Assembly (NCBI GenBank): GCA_029260795.1
Contig: JAJDCO010000060.1
Location: 1-47,716, forward strand
Source of the DNA: Planctomycetota bacterium
GTDB taxonomy: Bacteria; Planctomycetota; OFTM77
DNA length: 47,716 nucleotides
Reading direction: 5' to 3'
Shown: piece after piece, positions 33,793 through 43,020 of the stretch
Layout of the letters: the number at the start of each line of letters is the position of its first letter
Position numbering within the stretch: position 1 is the first letter of the stretch
The notes under the pieces: model-generated
Told to the model about the DNA's origin: nothing
What the model saw: only the letters and a program-made list of their open reading frames with translations
The model's database searches: none
Program-made: the position numbers and the translations under genes

Positions 33793-34845
33793 CTACTCGT
33801 CTTCCGACTTGTCGCCTTTGGTCTCGAGCTTGGCGACGCGGGTCGCGAGATCGCGAAGCTTCTCGAGGAAGCTCGGAAGTCGGGCGATCTCGGCAAAGTA
33901 GCGGCGCGCTTGGCGGTGGGGACGGGCCGGATAACCCGAAACGACCTCGCCGCTGGGCACCGAGCGCGTGACTCCGGCTTGTGCGCCGACGTTCGCCTTG
34001 TCGCCGATTCGAATGTGCCCGACCAGCCCCGCTTGGCCACCGATGGTGACCTCACGCCCGATCGTGGTGCTACCGGAGATGCCGACCTGCGCGCACAGGA
34101 TCGAGCCTTCGTCGACGACGACGTTGTGTCCGATCTGCACCAGGTTGTCGATCTTGGCGTGGGCGCCGATTCGCGTCACACCCGTGGCGGCTCGATCGAT
34201 GCAGACGTTGGCGCCGATCTCCACGTCGTCCTCGATCAAGACGTGTCCGATCTGCGGAACCTTCTGGATGCCTTCGGAGGAGCGGATGAAGCCAAAGCCG
34301 TCGCTACCGATCACGGCACCGGCTTGAATGATGACTCGGTCGCCGATGACCGAGCGCTCGCGAATCACCACCCGCGGGTGGATCGTCACGCCGGCGCCGA
34401 GACGGCTTCCACGGAGCACGATCGCTCCCGGAAGGAGGCAGCTCCCCGGACCGATCTCGACGCCGTCCTCGACGACCGAATTGGCGCCGACGTACACGTC
34501 GCTGGCCAGCCGCGCGGTTGTCGAGATGACGGCGCTGGGGTGACGCTCACCGGGAGGGTAGACCGTCTTCAGATCTTCCTCGAAGAGCTGGACGGCTTGC
34601 GCGAAAGCGACCTGGGGATTGTCAACCACGATCGCCGGCATTGTGACCGCGACGCCTTCACCCAAGATCACGGCCGAAGCCTTGGTCTCCTGGAGGTAAG
34701 GAGCGTAGTCCTCACGATGAAGGAAGGTCAGCTCACCGTCCTGCGCTTCTTGGATCCCCGAGACTCCACGAATGGCGACCTCGCCATTGCCGAGCACTCG
34801 TCCACCGATCTGGTCTGCGATGAAGGCTAGCGTGTAGGTGGGCAT
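33793..34845 (-). CDS. lpxD: UDP-3-O-acylglucosamine N-acyltransferase
   Basis: The start is ATG 34845 (MPTYTLAFIADQIGGRVLG), giving 350 residues, normal for LpxD. The N-terminal uridine-binding domain has GVSGIQEAQDGELTFLHREDYAPYL; the middle is a left-handed beta-helix of hexapeptide repeats (ISTTARLASDVYVGANSVVEDGVEIGPG and on). The catalytic His lies in NLVQIGHNV near 239. The end is a charged helical tail. It adds the N-linked acyl chain to lipid A precursors, so the organism should be a diderm able to make at least the early lipid A core. It is separated by 260 bases from the upstream beta-helix gene and may have its own promoter. Confidence 0.93.
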   Translation of the reverse strand: MPTYTLAFIADQIGGRVLGNGEVAIRGVSGIQEAQDGELTFLHREDYAPYLQETKASAVILGEGVAVTMPAIVVDNPQVAFAQAVQLFEEDLKTVYPPGERHPSAVISTTARLASDVYVGANSVVEDGVEIGPGSCLLPGAIVLRGSRLGAGVTIHPRVVIRERSVIGDRVIIQAGAVIGSDGFGFIRSSEGIQKVPQIGHVLIEDDVEIGANVCIDRAATGVTRIGAHAKIDNLVQIGHNVVVDEGSILCAQVGISGSTTIGREVTIGGQAGLVGHIRIGDKANVGAQAGVTRSVPSGEVVSGYPARPHRQARRYFAEIARLPSFLEKLRDLATRVAKLETKGDKSEDE

Positions 34846-35105
34846 TCCGGTCCTTTCCCGACGGAGCCGGACCGAAAGCGAAAGGGCTCGGAGACCGGGA
34901 GCGTTGGCTCCCCACCGACCGACCCGCACTCCCGGCCGCGGTTCGTTGGTGGATTCTAGGCAGCGCCGGGAAAGGGCGTCAAGCCTGCAGACGGCTGGCC
35001 ATTTGCCAGAAAGGGAGTTACGGCCATGCTGGCGGCTGTCGAAGCCCTTCGAGGCCGGCTGGGGGACGCCGCCGCAATGGTCGTCGCGAAGGCCTCGAGA
35101 GGCGA
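34846..35105 (-). other. Gap upstream of lpxD
   Basis: This gap likely contains an lpxD promoter or processing site. A small inverted pair (ctggc/gccag, 34995-35009) is present. No gene is seen. Confidence 0.3.
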
Positions 35106-36317
35106 TCAACCTCCGAAGAGATCGTCGCCGATCGCTTGAACTCCGGCCACGATCGAGTCGAGCCAGCGTCGGCCGACGCTCTTGTCCGACTCGTCCCAAG
35201 ACTGCACCCAACTCACGAAAGACTCTCGCCGATCCGAAAGGCGGACTGCGAGGAGCTCCCGAAAGGACGCGTGAAGTACCGGGTCTCCGAGGGTCGCACC
35301 TTCGATGGCCGGACCGAGGTTTCGGGATTGGTCGACGAGCTTCTCGACCAGCGCGTGCTCGGGATGTCGAGACCGGGCGAGGAGTGGCTCCAGGTTGCTC
35401 GCCAGTCCGGTGAGCGCCTTCAGACGCGCCGTCTTGCCCGAGGCAAGGGCGAGGAGCGCCTCGTCGTAGAGCATTCCGTGCTCGGCGTCTCCCTCGGCCC
35501 AACGTAATCGCGCCTCACGATACCAATGATCGAGGGCGACGAGATTCCCGACGTACCGCAGGTTGGCGGCGAGCTTCTTCTGGAGTGATCCAATCGCATA
35601 GGGATCGAACTCGCGGATCTGAGGCGTGATCGTTTCGCCGACGATGAGCTGCCCGCCGGCGTAGTTTCGTCGGTAGACGAAGCCGGCGGCGAGGACGGAG
35701 CCGAAGCCGATCGCGCGCGGGCCGACGAGCCCGCCTTGGCCGCCGAGGAAGATGCGGGGCTGGTCGAGAAACACGCCCCGCGGCACGTCCCCGAGGAGGG
35801 AAGCCGTCGCCTTGTCGCCCTTCTTTCCCCAGGGGGTGAAGTTGAAATGGATGTACGAAGAGCCAACTTCACTGTGGTCTTGGCGTGAGGTGCCACCGGC
35901 CATGAACACGTCGCAGAAGTTGATCAAGCTTCCGGTCGTGACGAACGGCATCAGGATCGTCTGCTTGAAGCCGACGGTATGGGCGCCGCTGGCTTCCTCC
36001 TCGAGCAACGTGCCTTCGCGCACCTGAGCGCCCGATCCGAGCGAGGCTCCATCGAGGAGCACGGCCTCGCGGAGGTACCCTCCAGCGACCTGCACCTTCG
36101 GCCCGAGCACGGCGTTCTCGAGGGTGACCGGCGCCTCGCGCCCGATCTCCGAGTCGCGGCCGAGTGCCGTGCGCGTACCGCGCAAGCGGCAGCCTGCGTG
36201 GATCGTGGAGCCGCACGCGATGCGATCGATGGAGACGTCGTCGTCGATCGAGACCGAATCGGGATGGGGCAGATGCACACCCCGCTTCATCAGGATGCGC
36301 ACGGAGTCGGAAGGCAT
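35106..36317 (-). CDS. Left-handed beta-helix protein, GlmU/UAP-like, function unknown
   Basis: The protein has 403 residues. The first 230 residues contain hexapeptide-like repeats (VSIDDDVSIDRIACGSTIHAGC, APVTLENAVLGPKVQVAGG, AVLLDGASLGSGAQVREGTLLEEEASGAHTVGFKQT) and a conserved-looking LINFCDVFMAGGTSRQDHSEVGSSYIHFNFTPWGKKGDKATASLLGD. The last 170 residues are helical. The sequence recalls the acyl/acetyl-transferase half of nucleotide-sugar pyrophosphorylases, without a nucleotidyltransferase domain. It starts four bases after the potassium-channel stop, so it belongs to the alr operon. A sugar-nucleotide acetylation or acyl transfer role is possible; no substrate can be named. Confidence 0.72.
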   Translation of the reverse strand: MPSDSVRILMKRGVHLPHPDSVSIDDDVSIDRIACGSTIHAGCRLRGTRTALGRDSEIGREAPVTLENAVLGPKVQVAGGYLREAVLLDGASLGSGAQVREGTLLEEEASGAHTVGFKQTILMPFVTTGSLINFCDVFMAGGTSRQDHSEVGSSYIHFNFTPWGKKGDKATASLLGDVPRGVFLDQPRIFLGGQGGLVGPRAIGFGSVLAAGFVYRRNYAGGQLIVGETITPQIREFDPYAIGSLQKKLAANLRYVGNLVALDHWYREARLRWAEGDAEHGMLYDEALLALASGKTARLKALTGLASNLEPLLARSRHPEHALVEKLVDQSRNLGPAIEGATLGDPVLHASFRELLAVRLSDRRESFVSWVQSWDESDKSVGRRWLDSIVAGVQAIGDDLFGG

Positions 36318-36321
36318 CAGC

Positions 36322-37362
36322 TCACTCCTGGCGGGGCGTCGGGTTGATCTCGGGGAGCCGGTCCCCTTCGCCGGTGGTCATGGCTTCGAGCCGCTTGATG
36401 CGATCCAGCTCGCCCAAGGCGATCAGGATGTCTCCGGTCTCGATGACGCTCTCGGCCTTGAGGTTGTAGCGGAGCTCACCCGAGGGCTTCTTGATAGCGA
36501 CGATCATCACGTCGAGGTTCTGCCGAATCTGGCTCTCGAGGATCGTCTTTCCGGCCAGCGGGCTGTCGGGGGAGATCATGAGCTCCTCGAGGCGCAGCTC
36601 GAAGTTGTGCTGACCGGTGGTGATGTCGATGAAGTCGACGACCGCCGGGCGCAGGATCGCCTGTGCAATGCGGCGAGCGCCGAGAAAGGCGGGCGTGACG
36701 ATGCGATCGGCGCCTGCCCGGCGGAGCTTGATCTCGGTCGCCTCTTCGTTGGCGCGAGCGATGATGAAGATCTGCGGGTTGAGCTCCCGGGCCGAAAGCG
36801 CGATGAAGACGTTGTGCGTGTCCTCGGGCAAGACCGTCGACAGCGCACGCGCCGTCCGAATCCCGCACGCGAGGAGCGTCTCGTCCTCAGTCGCGTCGCC
36901 TTGATAGGCGAGGAAGCCCAGCTCGTGCGCGCGGCGACAACGCTCTTCGTCGAGCTCGATGACGCAGAAGCGGACACCGCTGGCTTCCAGCTCGGTGCAC
37001 ACGTTCTGCCCGACGCGGCCGAAGCCACACACGATGATGTGACCGTTGAGCTCGCGGATGCGGCGTTCCAACTTGAACCTCCCGAACGCTTCCTGGAGCT
37101 TGCCTTCCACGATCGCTTGGGCCACCTGCGTCGCGCCGTAGGCGAGCAAGCCGACGCCGACGAAGATCAACAGGACTGTAAAGAGCCGACCGAGCGGTGT
37201 CAGCTCGCTGACTTCGCCGAAGCCGACCGTCGACAGCGTGATCACCGTCATGTAGAGGGCGTCGATGAAGTTGTAGCCCTCGATCAGGACGTAGCCCAGG
37301 ACGCCCACGCCGAGCAGCGTCACGGTGGCGACCGTCACGCCGAGGATCCGCCTAAGGTACAT
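36322..37362 (-). CDS. Two-TM potassium channel with RCK_N and RCK_C domains
   Basis: The protein has 346 residues. Two membrane helices flank the pore loop TVITLSTVGFGEVSELTPLG (about 39-58), with the filter TVGFG. The RCK_N (TrkA-N) domain has HIIVCGFGRVGQNVCTEL, FCVIELDEERC and YQGDATEDETL, the nucleotide-binding pattern. The C-terminal RCK_C/TrkA-C domain is LRLEELMISPDSPLAGKTI followed by VMIVAIKKPSGELRYNLKAE and TGDILIALGELDRIKRL. RCK_C domains of several bacterial K+ transporters bind c-di-AMP; a c-di-AMP synthase gene lies 9 kb away. It is transcribed with ruvX (24 bases upstream) and the beta-helix gene. Confidence 0.93.
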   Translation of the reverse strand: MYLRRILGVTVATVTLLGVGVLGYVLIEGYNFIDALYMTVITLSTVGFGEVSELTPLGRLFTVLLIFVGVGLLAYGATQVAQAIVEGKLQEAFGRFKLERRIRELNGHIIVCGFGRVGQNVCTELEASGVRFCVIELDEERCRRAHELGFLAYQGDATEDETLLACGIRTARALSTVLPEDTHNVFIALSARELNPQIFIIARANEEATEIKLRRAGADRIVTPAFLGARRIAQAILRPAVVDFIDITTGQHNFELRLEELMISPDSPLAGKTILESQIRQNLDVMIVAIKKPSGELRYNLKAESVIETGDILIALGELDRIKRLEAMTTGEGDRLPEINPTPRQE

Positions 37363-37386
37363 CGCCCCTCCTGCTCGGCCCTCTCG

Positions 37387-37800
37387 CTACCGGCGACTGT
37401 CGAGGAAACCCTGGAGGATGATCTGCGCCGAGATCACATCCAACTTGCCCTTTCGCCGGCTCGCCTTGACGCCCTTCTCCTTGAGAATGCGGTGCGCGAG
37501 GGCGCTGGTGAGTCGCTCGTCGAACTCGTGGACTGGCAGCGAGAACCGTTCACGCAGGCGCTCGGCGAACGCGAGTACGATCTCGGCGATCGGGCCGATC
37601 GTGCCGTCCATGTTCTGAGGCAGGCCGATCACGATCTCCGTGATCTCGCGCTCCTCGAGGACGGGGCCGATCTTCGTCAAGGCTTCGTCGTCGGAGCGCA
37701 CCTCGAGCAATCCCACCGGCTGGGCTGTGATCCCCAGGCCGTCGCTGACTGCGAGTCCGATCCGGCGCTTGCCGTAGTCGATGGCGAGGAGACGAGACAC
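37387..37800 (-). CDS. ruvX: Putative pre-16S rRNA nuclease / Holliday-junction resolvase-like
   Basis: The protein has 137 residues, standard for YqgF/RuvX. Motifs are the RNase-H-like first strand LLAIDYGKRRIGLAVSD (Asp8), EITEIVIGLPQNMDGT, the HEFDERLTS signature and the late Asp in KLDVISAQIIL. The family trims 16S rRNA precursors and was earlier proposed as a resolvase. It stands 19 bases after the AsmA-like gene and 24 before the channel gene, within the alr operon. Confidence 0.93.
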   Translation of the reverse strand: MSRLLAIDYGKRRIGLAVSDGLGITAQPVGLLEVRSDDEALTKIGPVLEEREITEIVIGLPQNMDGTIGPIAEIVLAFAERLRERFSLPVHEFDERLTSALAHRILKEKGVKASRRKGKLDVISAQIILQGFLDSRR

Positions 37801-37819
37801 GAAAGCTCCGTGAGCGCAT

Positions 37820-40800
37820 TCAAAAACGAGGGGTCCTTCGACGTTCGCGCGCCGGGCTGGCGAAGGGCACCTTGCGGGGTCGTTGCTCGGTACGAACGAT
37901 CGAGGTCACATTGTCCACCAAGGACGAGTAGGTCGTCGTCGGGGCCGAGATCATACCATGGATCCGAAAGGACCCGACGCTGCCACCGAGGATGCCTCCC
38001 AGCAGCTGAAACAGCTGCATGATGATAGGAAGGCGAATGGGCGATTGGGCGGCCGGTCGAAGCCGCACGTCGAGCACTCCATCGAAGCGCAGCGAGCCCT
38101 GTCCCGAGACGTCGAGCACCGGACTCTGAAAGGCCAAGCGCTCGATCGAGAGCTCGCGGTCTCGAATCGCGAACGCCAGCTGACCGGTCCGGAATGCCGG
38201 CGGCACCACCGGGATCAAGCCGCCGAGCAACCGAGACATCTCCGCCAAGACCGGGAAGTCCCAGATCTTGCCCTCGAAGATCTCGACCGTCCCTTGACCC
38301 GTCAAGCCGTCGAGCGTCCCGTCGGTGCTGTCGAAGTCGAGCTGGCCCTGGAGTGTCCCGAAGATGTTCCGCTCGGCTGCGATCCGGTCTCCCACCAGCT
38401 GGCGAAGGCTCGTTCCGGCCGCCACGATCCTGCCCCGGTATCCACCGTTGAAGTCGTAGCTGATCGTGTCCGGTATCGCCTCCAGGCGTCCCGAGTACAA
38501 AGAGCCCTCGAGCGTTTGCACCTTGAGCCGTCGGTCGTCGAACTGGAATCGGGCTCGCAGCTCGGACAGGCGCTCGCCCAGCACGTCGATCTGCGCATCC
38601 CGCAGCTCACCTTGGGTGACGAAGCGCCCCTGCGCGTCTCGCGCGCGGGTCAGCAACAGGCGTCCCGACCAGTTGTCGACCGGAAAGCCGATGCTCCCGT
38701 TCCAGCGTCGCAGGTCCAAGGTCGCTCCGAAGGTCGCCTCCGTCGCTCCTTCGGCACTGATCTGGGCGTGAAAGTTCCGGAGTTCGAAGTCGAAGTCGCC
38801 GCTGTCGGTGTCCACGAAATCGAGGGCTTGTCGCAGCTTCGGTGGCAGCGTCTCGAGGAGATTCTCATCGAAGGGGAGGCCCTCGCCACGCAGTCGACCC
38901 GTCAGGTTGCCCGGCTCCTCGAAGGTCAGTCGAATCTCGGGACAGCGGACGATACCGCCGGCCACGTCTGCTTGGAGGTCCCAGCCGATCAGCTTCTCTC
39001 CATCGATCTCGAAGTGGCCCTCGAACTGCTCGAGGCGGCGCTGGTTCGGACCGAGCGAGAACGAGCCGCGCTTCAACCAAAACTCGGCATTCGGCTGGAG
39101 CTGCTCCGGGTTCGCCGGGCCGCGAAGCGTCACGGTCGCATCGAGAAGACCCCGAGGTGCATGGATCAGGTCGAGGAAGGCGGCGCCGCTTTCGTTGAGC
39201 CCCCGCACCGCGTTCAAGAGCTCGTAGTCCAGGACGACCTCGTCCGCCTCGATGGTGAGATCGACCAATGGGACCTCGGTCCCCTCCGGCTGGATCAGCG
39301 TTCCATTGGCCGTGACCAGACCCTGCGCAGGTCGGCCGCGGAGGTCGTTCACCTCGATGCGCAACCCGGCCGGCTGCAGGTTGACCTCGATCTGACCTCC
39401 CTCGAGGCGCAATGTGGTCGGGAACACGTCGTAGAGCAGCTCGCCACCTTTCAACTTCGCTCCGCAGTCGAAGAAGAAGTCGTCGGTGCCCGCCGGCTGA
39501 TGACCCCGGAAATCGATGTCGGCGGTCAAGGCCTCTCGATCGCGTGGGTTAAAGTCGCCCCAGTAGTCGGCGATCAGGGGACGCTCGAAGATCAACGCAT
39601 CCCGGAGCGTCCAGTCGAAGGCGATGTCCTCCCCGCGAATCCAGAGGCGCAGGTCTTCCCCTTCGTCGTTGGACACCAGGTCACCGTCGATGATCACGCG
39701 ATTGGACCCGTTGCGCCCGCGGATGTCGCGCCAGACGACCACCGAGCCGAGGATGTCGACTCGGCCCGAGAGGTGAGTCAGAGGATACGGCACCGCGGAG
39801 TAGGTCGCCGACCCGTTCGTGAGCTCGATGGTGGCGAACTCGACGCTGTCACGTCCGGGATCTTGCACCGACCGATAACCTCCACCGCCTTCACCGCTGG
39901 GCGACAGGCGATCCCAGAGCTCCGTGAGGCCAAACGCCTGCTCGACGGTGGCGCGGAGCGTCTCGTCGATCGTCAGCTCGGTTGCCTCGATCGTCAGATT
40001 CAGGACGTCCGACTCCGGTGTGACGACGAGTGAGCCGAAGGCGTGCGCGATTCCGGTTCCGGCCTTCGCTTCGATGTCCTGGAAGAGGACGCGCACGTTG
40101 TCGAAGCCCGGGCCGACCTTGACGATCTTGACCTCACCGTCGAGGTCTTCGGCCGGGTACGGGAATCCGGCTTCGCGGCCCATCGACTCGGTATAGACGC
40201 CGCGGTAGGCCATGCGCCCCCCGCGCACGACGGCTCGCGCTTGGGCGGAGAGATTGGCGGCGAGGTCCGTCGGTCGCGGGTCGACCGGGATCTGCAGCTC
40301 GATATCGACCCGCCCGCCCGAGGGGTTGGCGATCGGCCAGATGTCGGGACCGAGCGCCTCCGTCACGGCTCGCTTGAGAAGCGCGTCGAGCTGGAGGTCC
40401 TCGAGCGTGAGCAGGAGTGCGAGTGAGTCGGGGTCGGCCAGCTGAAGCCACGCCCCTTGACCGCGGACCTGTCCAGTTCCGATCGTCCCGTCGAGGCGAT
40501 CCAGCATCAAGCCTTCTCGCCAGTCGAACCGAGCGACCAGCTCGAGATCCGTGACGGGGTAAGGGAAGACCGACGGGAGCGCCTGGACGCCGCTCAGCCG
40601 CAGCTCGGCCTGACGCACGGGGCCCAGGCGACCGGGCACGCCACCGGCGCCGAGGTGGAGCTCCGCCTGAGCGTCGACACGTCCGCGCAGTGAGTGCCCT
40701 GCCAGGAGCTCTGGCCAAGCACCTTCCACCAGCAGGGACTCGGCGAGGTCGAGCCCACGGGCGCGAGCCTGCAATGGCTCCCGTGTGCGCAGCTCGGGCT

Positions 40801-41446
40801 CGCCCTTTTCGTCGCGCACGAACTCGAGCTCGCCGGTTGCCCGGAGATCACCGCCGAGGAGGGCGACCCAGGCGGAGATCCGAGCGCGATGCGCGCCAGC
40901 CGGGCGACACAGCGCGGTCACGTCGTCCAGCGTGCAGGCCGAGATGTCGGGATCGTCGGGGTCGCCGATCGTGACGGTCACGACACCGTGGCGCAAGGTG
41001 ATCTCGGGAAGCTCGGGCAGCTCGTTGCTCGGCTCGCTCGACTCGAAGGCCTCGATGAGGCGGTCGAAGTTCGTTCCGCCGTCGGCATCGATCTGCAAGT
41101 GAATCGTCGGCTGCACGAGGTCGACGGACGCGATGGGCAGCGCCCCGGTGACGGCGCCGGTCCAATCGACCTCGAGTCGACATCGCTCGACCGTGAGAAT
41201 CGTGAGGGGGCCCTTCGCGTCGGGAGCGATCAGCTCGAGGTCGCGGATCTCGATCGTGCCGCTGGGCACGACCTCGAGGTCACACCGCCGTAGCTGATAG
41301 CCCTCGGGGAGGCGCGCTCGAATCTCGTCGAGCACGAAGCGCTCCAGGTGCCCGCTCCGGTTCCAGCCGAGCAGACCGATCCAGAGTCCGGCACCCAGGA
41401 GTGCGATCGCACCGAGCAGCCATCGGACGAGCTTGCGAATCTTCAC
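37820..41446 (-). CDS. Large AsmA/YhdP-like envelope protein
   Basis: The protein has 1,208 residues. One N-terminal membrane helix (LVRWLLGAIALLGAGLWIGLLGW, about 6-28) is followed by LERFVLDEIRARLPEGYQLRRCDLEVVPSGTIEIRDLEL, the usual AsmA entry. The rest is a long periplasmic beta-rich groove with repeated strands, including DGLTGQGTVEIFEGKIWDFPVLAEMSRLLGG and FRTGQLAFAIRDRELSIERL (AsmA C-terminal type). Such proteins bridge the periplasm and move phospholipids to the outer membrane. Its start overlaps the alr stop by four bases. It supports a two-membrane envelope. Confidence 0.88.
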   Translation of the reverse strand: MKIRKLVRWLLGAIALLGAGLWIGLLGWNRSGHLERFVLDEIRARLPEGYQLRRCDLEVVPSGTIEIRDLELIAPDAKGPLTILTVERCRLEVDWTGAVTGALPIASVDLVQPTIHLQIDADGGTNFDRLIEAFESSEPSNELPELPEITLRHGVVTVTIGDPDDPDISACTLDDVTALCRPAGAHRARISAWVALLGGDLRATGELEFVRDEKGEPELRTREPLQARARGLDLAESLLVEGAWPELLAGHSLRGRVDAQAELHLGAGGVPGRLGPVRQAELRLSGVQALPSVFPYPVTDLELVARFDWREGLMLDRLDGTIGTGQVRGQGAWLQLADPDSLALLLTLEDLQLDALLKRAVTEALGPDIWPIANPSGGRVDIELQIPVDPRPTDLAANLSAQARAVVRGGRMAYRGVYTESMGREAGFPYPAEDLDGEVKIVKVGPGFDNVRVLFQDIEAKAGTGIAHAFGSLVVTPESDVLNLTIEATELTIDETLRATVEQAFGLTELWDRLSPSGEGGGGYRSVQDPGRDSVEFATIELTNGSATYSAVPYPLTHLSGRVDILGSVVVWRDIRGRNGSNRVIIDGDLVSNDEGEDLRLWIRGEDIAFDWTLRDALIFERPLIADYWGDFNPRDREALTADIDFRGHQPAGTDDFFFDCGAKLKGGELLYDVFPTTLRLEGGQIEVNLQPAGLRIEVNDLRGRPAQGLVTANGTLIQPEGTEVPLVDLTIEADEVVLDYELLNAVRGLNESGAAFLDLIHAPRGLLDATVTLRGPANPEQLQPNAEFWLKRGSFSLGPNQRRLEQFEGHFEIDGEKLIGWDLQADVAGGIVRCPEIRLTFEEPGNLTGRLRGEGLPFDENLLETLPPKLRQALDFVDTDSGDFDFELRNFHAQISAEGATEATFGATLDLRRWNGSIGFPVDNWSGRLLLTRARDAQGRFVTQGELRDAQIDVLGERLSELRARFQFDDRRLKVQTLEGSLYSGRLEAIPDTISYDFNGGYRGRIVAAGTSLRQLVGDRIAAERNIFGTLQGQLDFDSTDGTLDGLTGQGTVEIFEGKIWDFPVLAEMSRLLGGLIPVVPPAFRTGQLAFAIRDRELSIERLAFQSPVLDVSGQGSLRFDGVLDVRLRPAAQSPIRLPIIMQLFQLLGGILGGSVGSFRIHGMISAPTTTYSSLVDNVTSIVRTEQRPRKVPFASPARERRRTPRF

Positions 41447-42645
41447 ACGGCGCCTTCTTCGGCCCTTTCGGTTCGGAGGCTCGCGTCATCGGGCGAGGAG
41501 TCATCGAGCGGGACGGGCCAGGTCGATTCCCGCGTCTTGTAGTCTCGCTGCACTCGCTTGCCGATGGAACACAAGACTTCGTAGGGGATCGTGTGGGCGG
41601 CGGCTGCCACTTCGGTGGCGGTGATGCGATGAGTGCCGTCCTGACCGATCAGCGTGACCGCGTCGCCCGGTTGAACACCAGGAAGATCGGTGACGTCGAC
41701 GGTCGTGTAGTCCATCGAGATCGCGCCGACGATCGGTGCCTCTCGGCCGCGCACGAGGACGCGTCCGACGTTGCTCAAGCCGAAGGGAAGACCGTCGTTG
41801 TAACCGACGGGCAGCGTGGCGAGCCGAGTGGGGCGCGAGGTGACGAAGCGGCGGTGGTACCCGACCGGCGAAGCCTCGGGGACGTCCTTGAGGAAGATGA
41901 TCTGCGTTCGGAACTCGAGAGCGGGTCGAAGCGGGTGCCGCGACGAGGTCTCACCGGGGAGGAGCCCGAACAAAGCCAGGCCGGGGCGGACGAGGTCATA
42001 CTCGACTCCGGCCTCCGCGAAGACCGCGGCGCTGCTCGAAACGTGCTTCACGGGCACAGAGATCCCTTCGGCCGCGAGCGTGAGCACGGTCTCTCGGAAG
42101 CGGCGGAGCTGCTCCTCGGTGAAGTCGTCGATGACGTCGGTGACGGAGGACAGATGCGTGTAGAGGCCCTCCAGATGGAGGATTCTCTGCCGGGCGATCT
42201 CGCGAGCCAGCTCGAGAGCCTTCGCCGGCCCGACACCCAGTCGACCCATTCCGGTGTCGACGTTGAGATGCACGCGAACGCGGCGATGCTGGCGATGCCC
42301 TTCTTCGGCCAGGTGCCGGATGCGCTCGCTCGAATGAATACTGGTGGCGATGTCGTAAGCGACGACGCGGCCGATCTCGCCTTCGACGATCGCACCCAGG
42401 ATCAGGAGCGGAACGCCGATGCCGGCGCGTCGCAGCTCGAGCGCTTCCCGGGAATCGCCGACGCCGATCATGTCGATGCCGGATCGGACGAGCTGCCAGG
42501 CGACCGGGATGGCGCCGTGCCCGTAGGCGTCTGCCTTGAGCACCCCCATGACTCGAACGCCCGGCGGCAGCTGGTTCCGAATCGTCTCGAGATTGACCGA
42601 GATCGCTTCGAGATCGATCTCACACCACGCCCGATGAGGTCGCAC
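41443..42645 (-). CDS. alr: Alanine racemase
   Basis: The protein has 400 residues. The PLP-binding Lys is K37 in MGVLKADAYGHG. The second catalytic base is the Tyr in PVGYHRRF (about 263), and ISMDYTTVDVTD gives the MD substrate motif. LATLPVGYNDGLPF and the C-terminal HTIPYEVLCSIGKRVQRDY are typical. It makes D-alanine for peptidoglycan. It is the first gene of the envelope operon alr, asmA-like, ruvX, channel and beta-helix, and it diverges from glmM, another cell-wall precursor gene. Basic residues at the very end extend slightly beyond the family core. Confidence 0.95.
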   Translation of the reverse strand: MRPHRAWCEIDLEAISVNLETIRNQLPPGVRVMGVLKADAYGHGAIPVAWQLVRSGIDMIGVGDSREALELRRAGIGVPLLILGAIVEGEIGRVVAYDIATSIHSSERIRHLAEEGHRQHRRVRVHLNVDTGMGRLGVGPAKALELAREIARQRILHLEGLYTHLSSVTDVIDDFTEEQLRRFRETVLTLAAEGISVPVKHVSSSAAVFAEAGVEYDLVRPGLALFGLLPGETSSRHPLRPALEFRTQIIFLKDVPEASPVGYHRRFVTSRPTRLATLPVGYNDGLPFGLSNVGRVLVRGREAPIVGAISMDYTTVDVTDLPGVQPGDAVTLIGQDGTHRITATEVAAAAHTIPYEVLCSIGKRVQRDYKTRESTWPVPLDDSSPDDASLRTERAEEGAV

Positions 42646-43020
42646 GCCCGCCGCCCTCGCCTGATGACCGCCCGGTCAGGTTTCCGTCTTGCGGTGCACC
42701 CCTCCCCAGGGATGTCGCAACGGCTGGTCATCATAAGCGCAGCCGCCCGCAGCGTCCATTGCGGGGAGCGCCTCGACCGTGAGCGGCGAGTCCCGCGGGG
42801 AGGGGAAGTCGCAGTGGCGTGGGTTTCGCCCTTCTCCCGGCGGCTGGTGGGTTTTCCCCGATTCTGATATGTTCCGGTCGTGGCGGTCGGAGCGGGACGT
42901 CGGCTGCCGTCTCAGGCCCGGTCGACTGGGCGCCTTGGGCGCTGTCTCGTCCCCGTGGACTCCCGCTTGAAACCGATCTGACCCGGAACGCGATTCGTCA
43001 CGGATCGCCGCCGTTCGCAC
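42646..43020. promoter_or_regulatory. Divergent alr / glmM promoter region
   Basis: These 375 bases must carry both promoters. On the plus strand TGATATGTT at 42867-42875 contains a weak -10-like TATGTT. Short frames inside show no domain. Confidence 0.4.

Noticed and set aside
33641..35502. Minus-strand frame extending LpxD upstream to 569 residues
   Set aside because: The extension has no LpxD similarity; the family start MPTYTLAFIADQIGG at 34845 gives the normal length.
37883..40033. A 716-residue open frame on the plus strand
   Set aside because: It is the antisense of the AsmA-like gene; the composition (Arg, Gln, Val runs) is typical of GC-rich shadows and no domain is seen.
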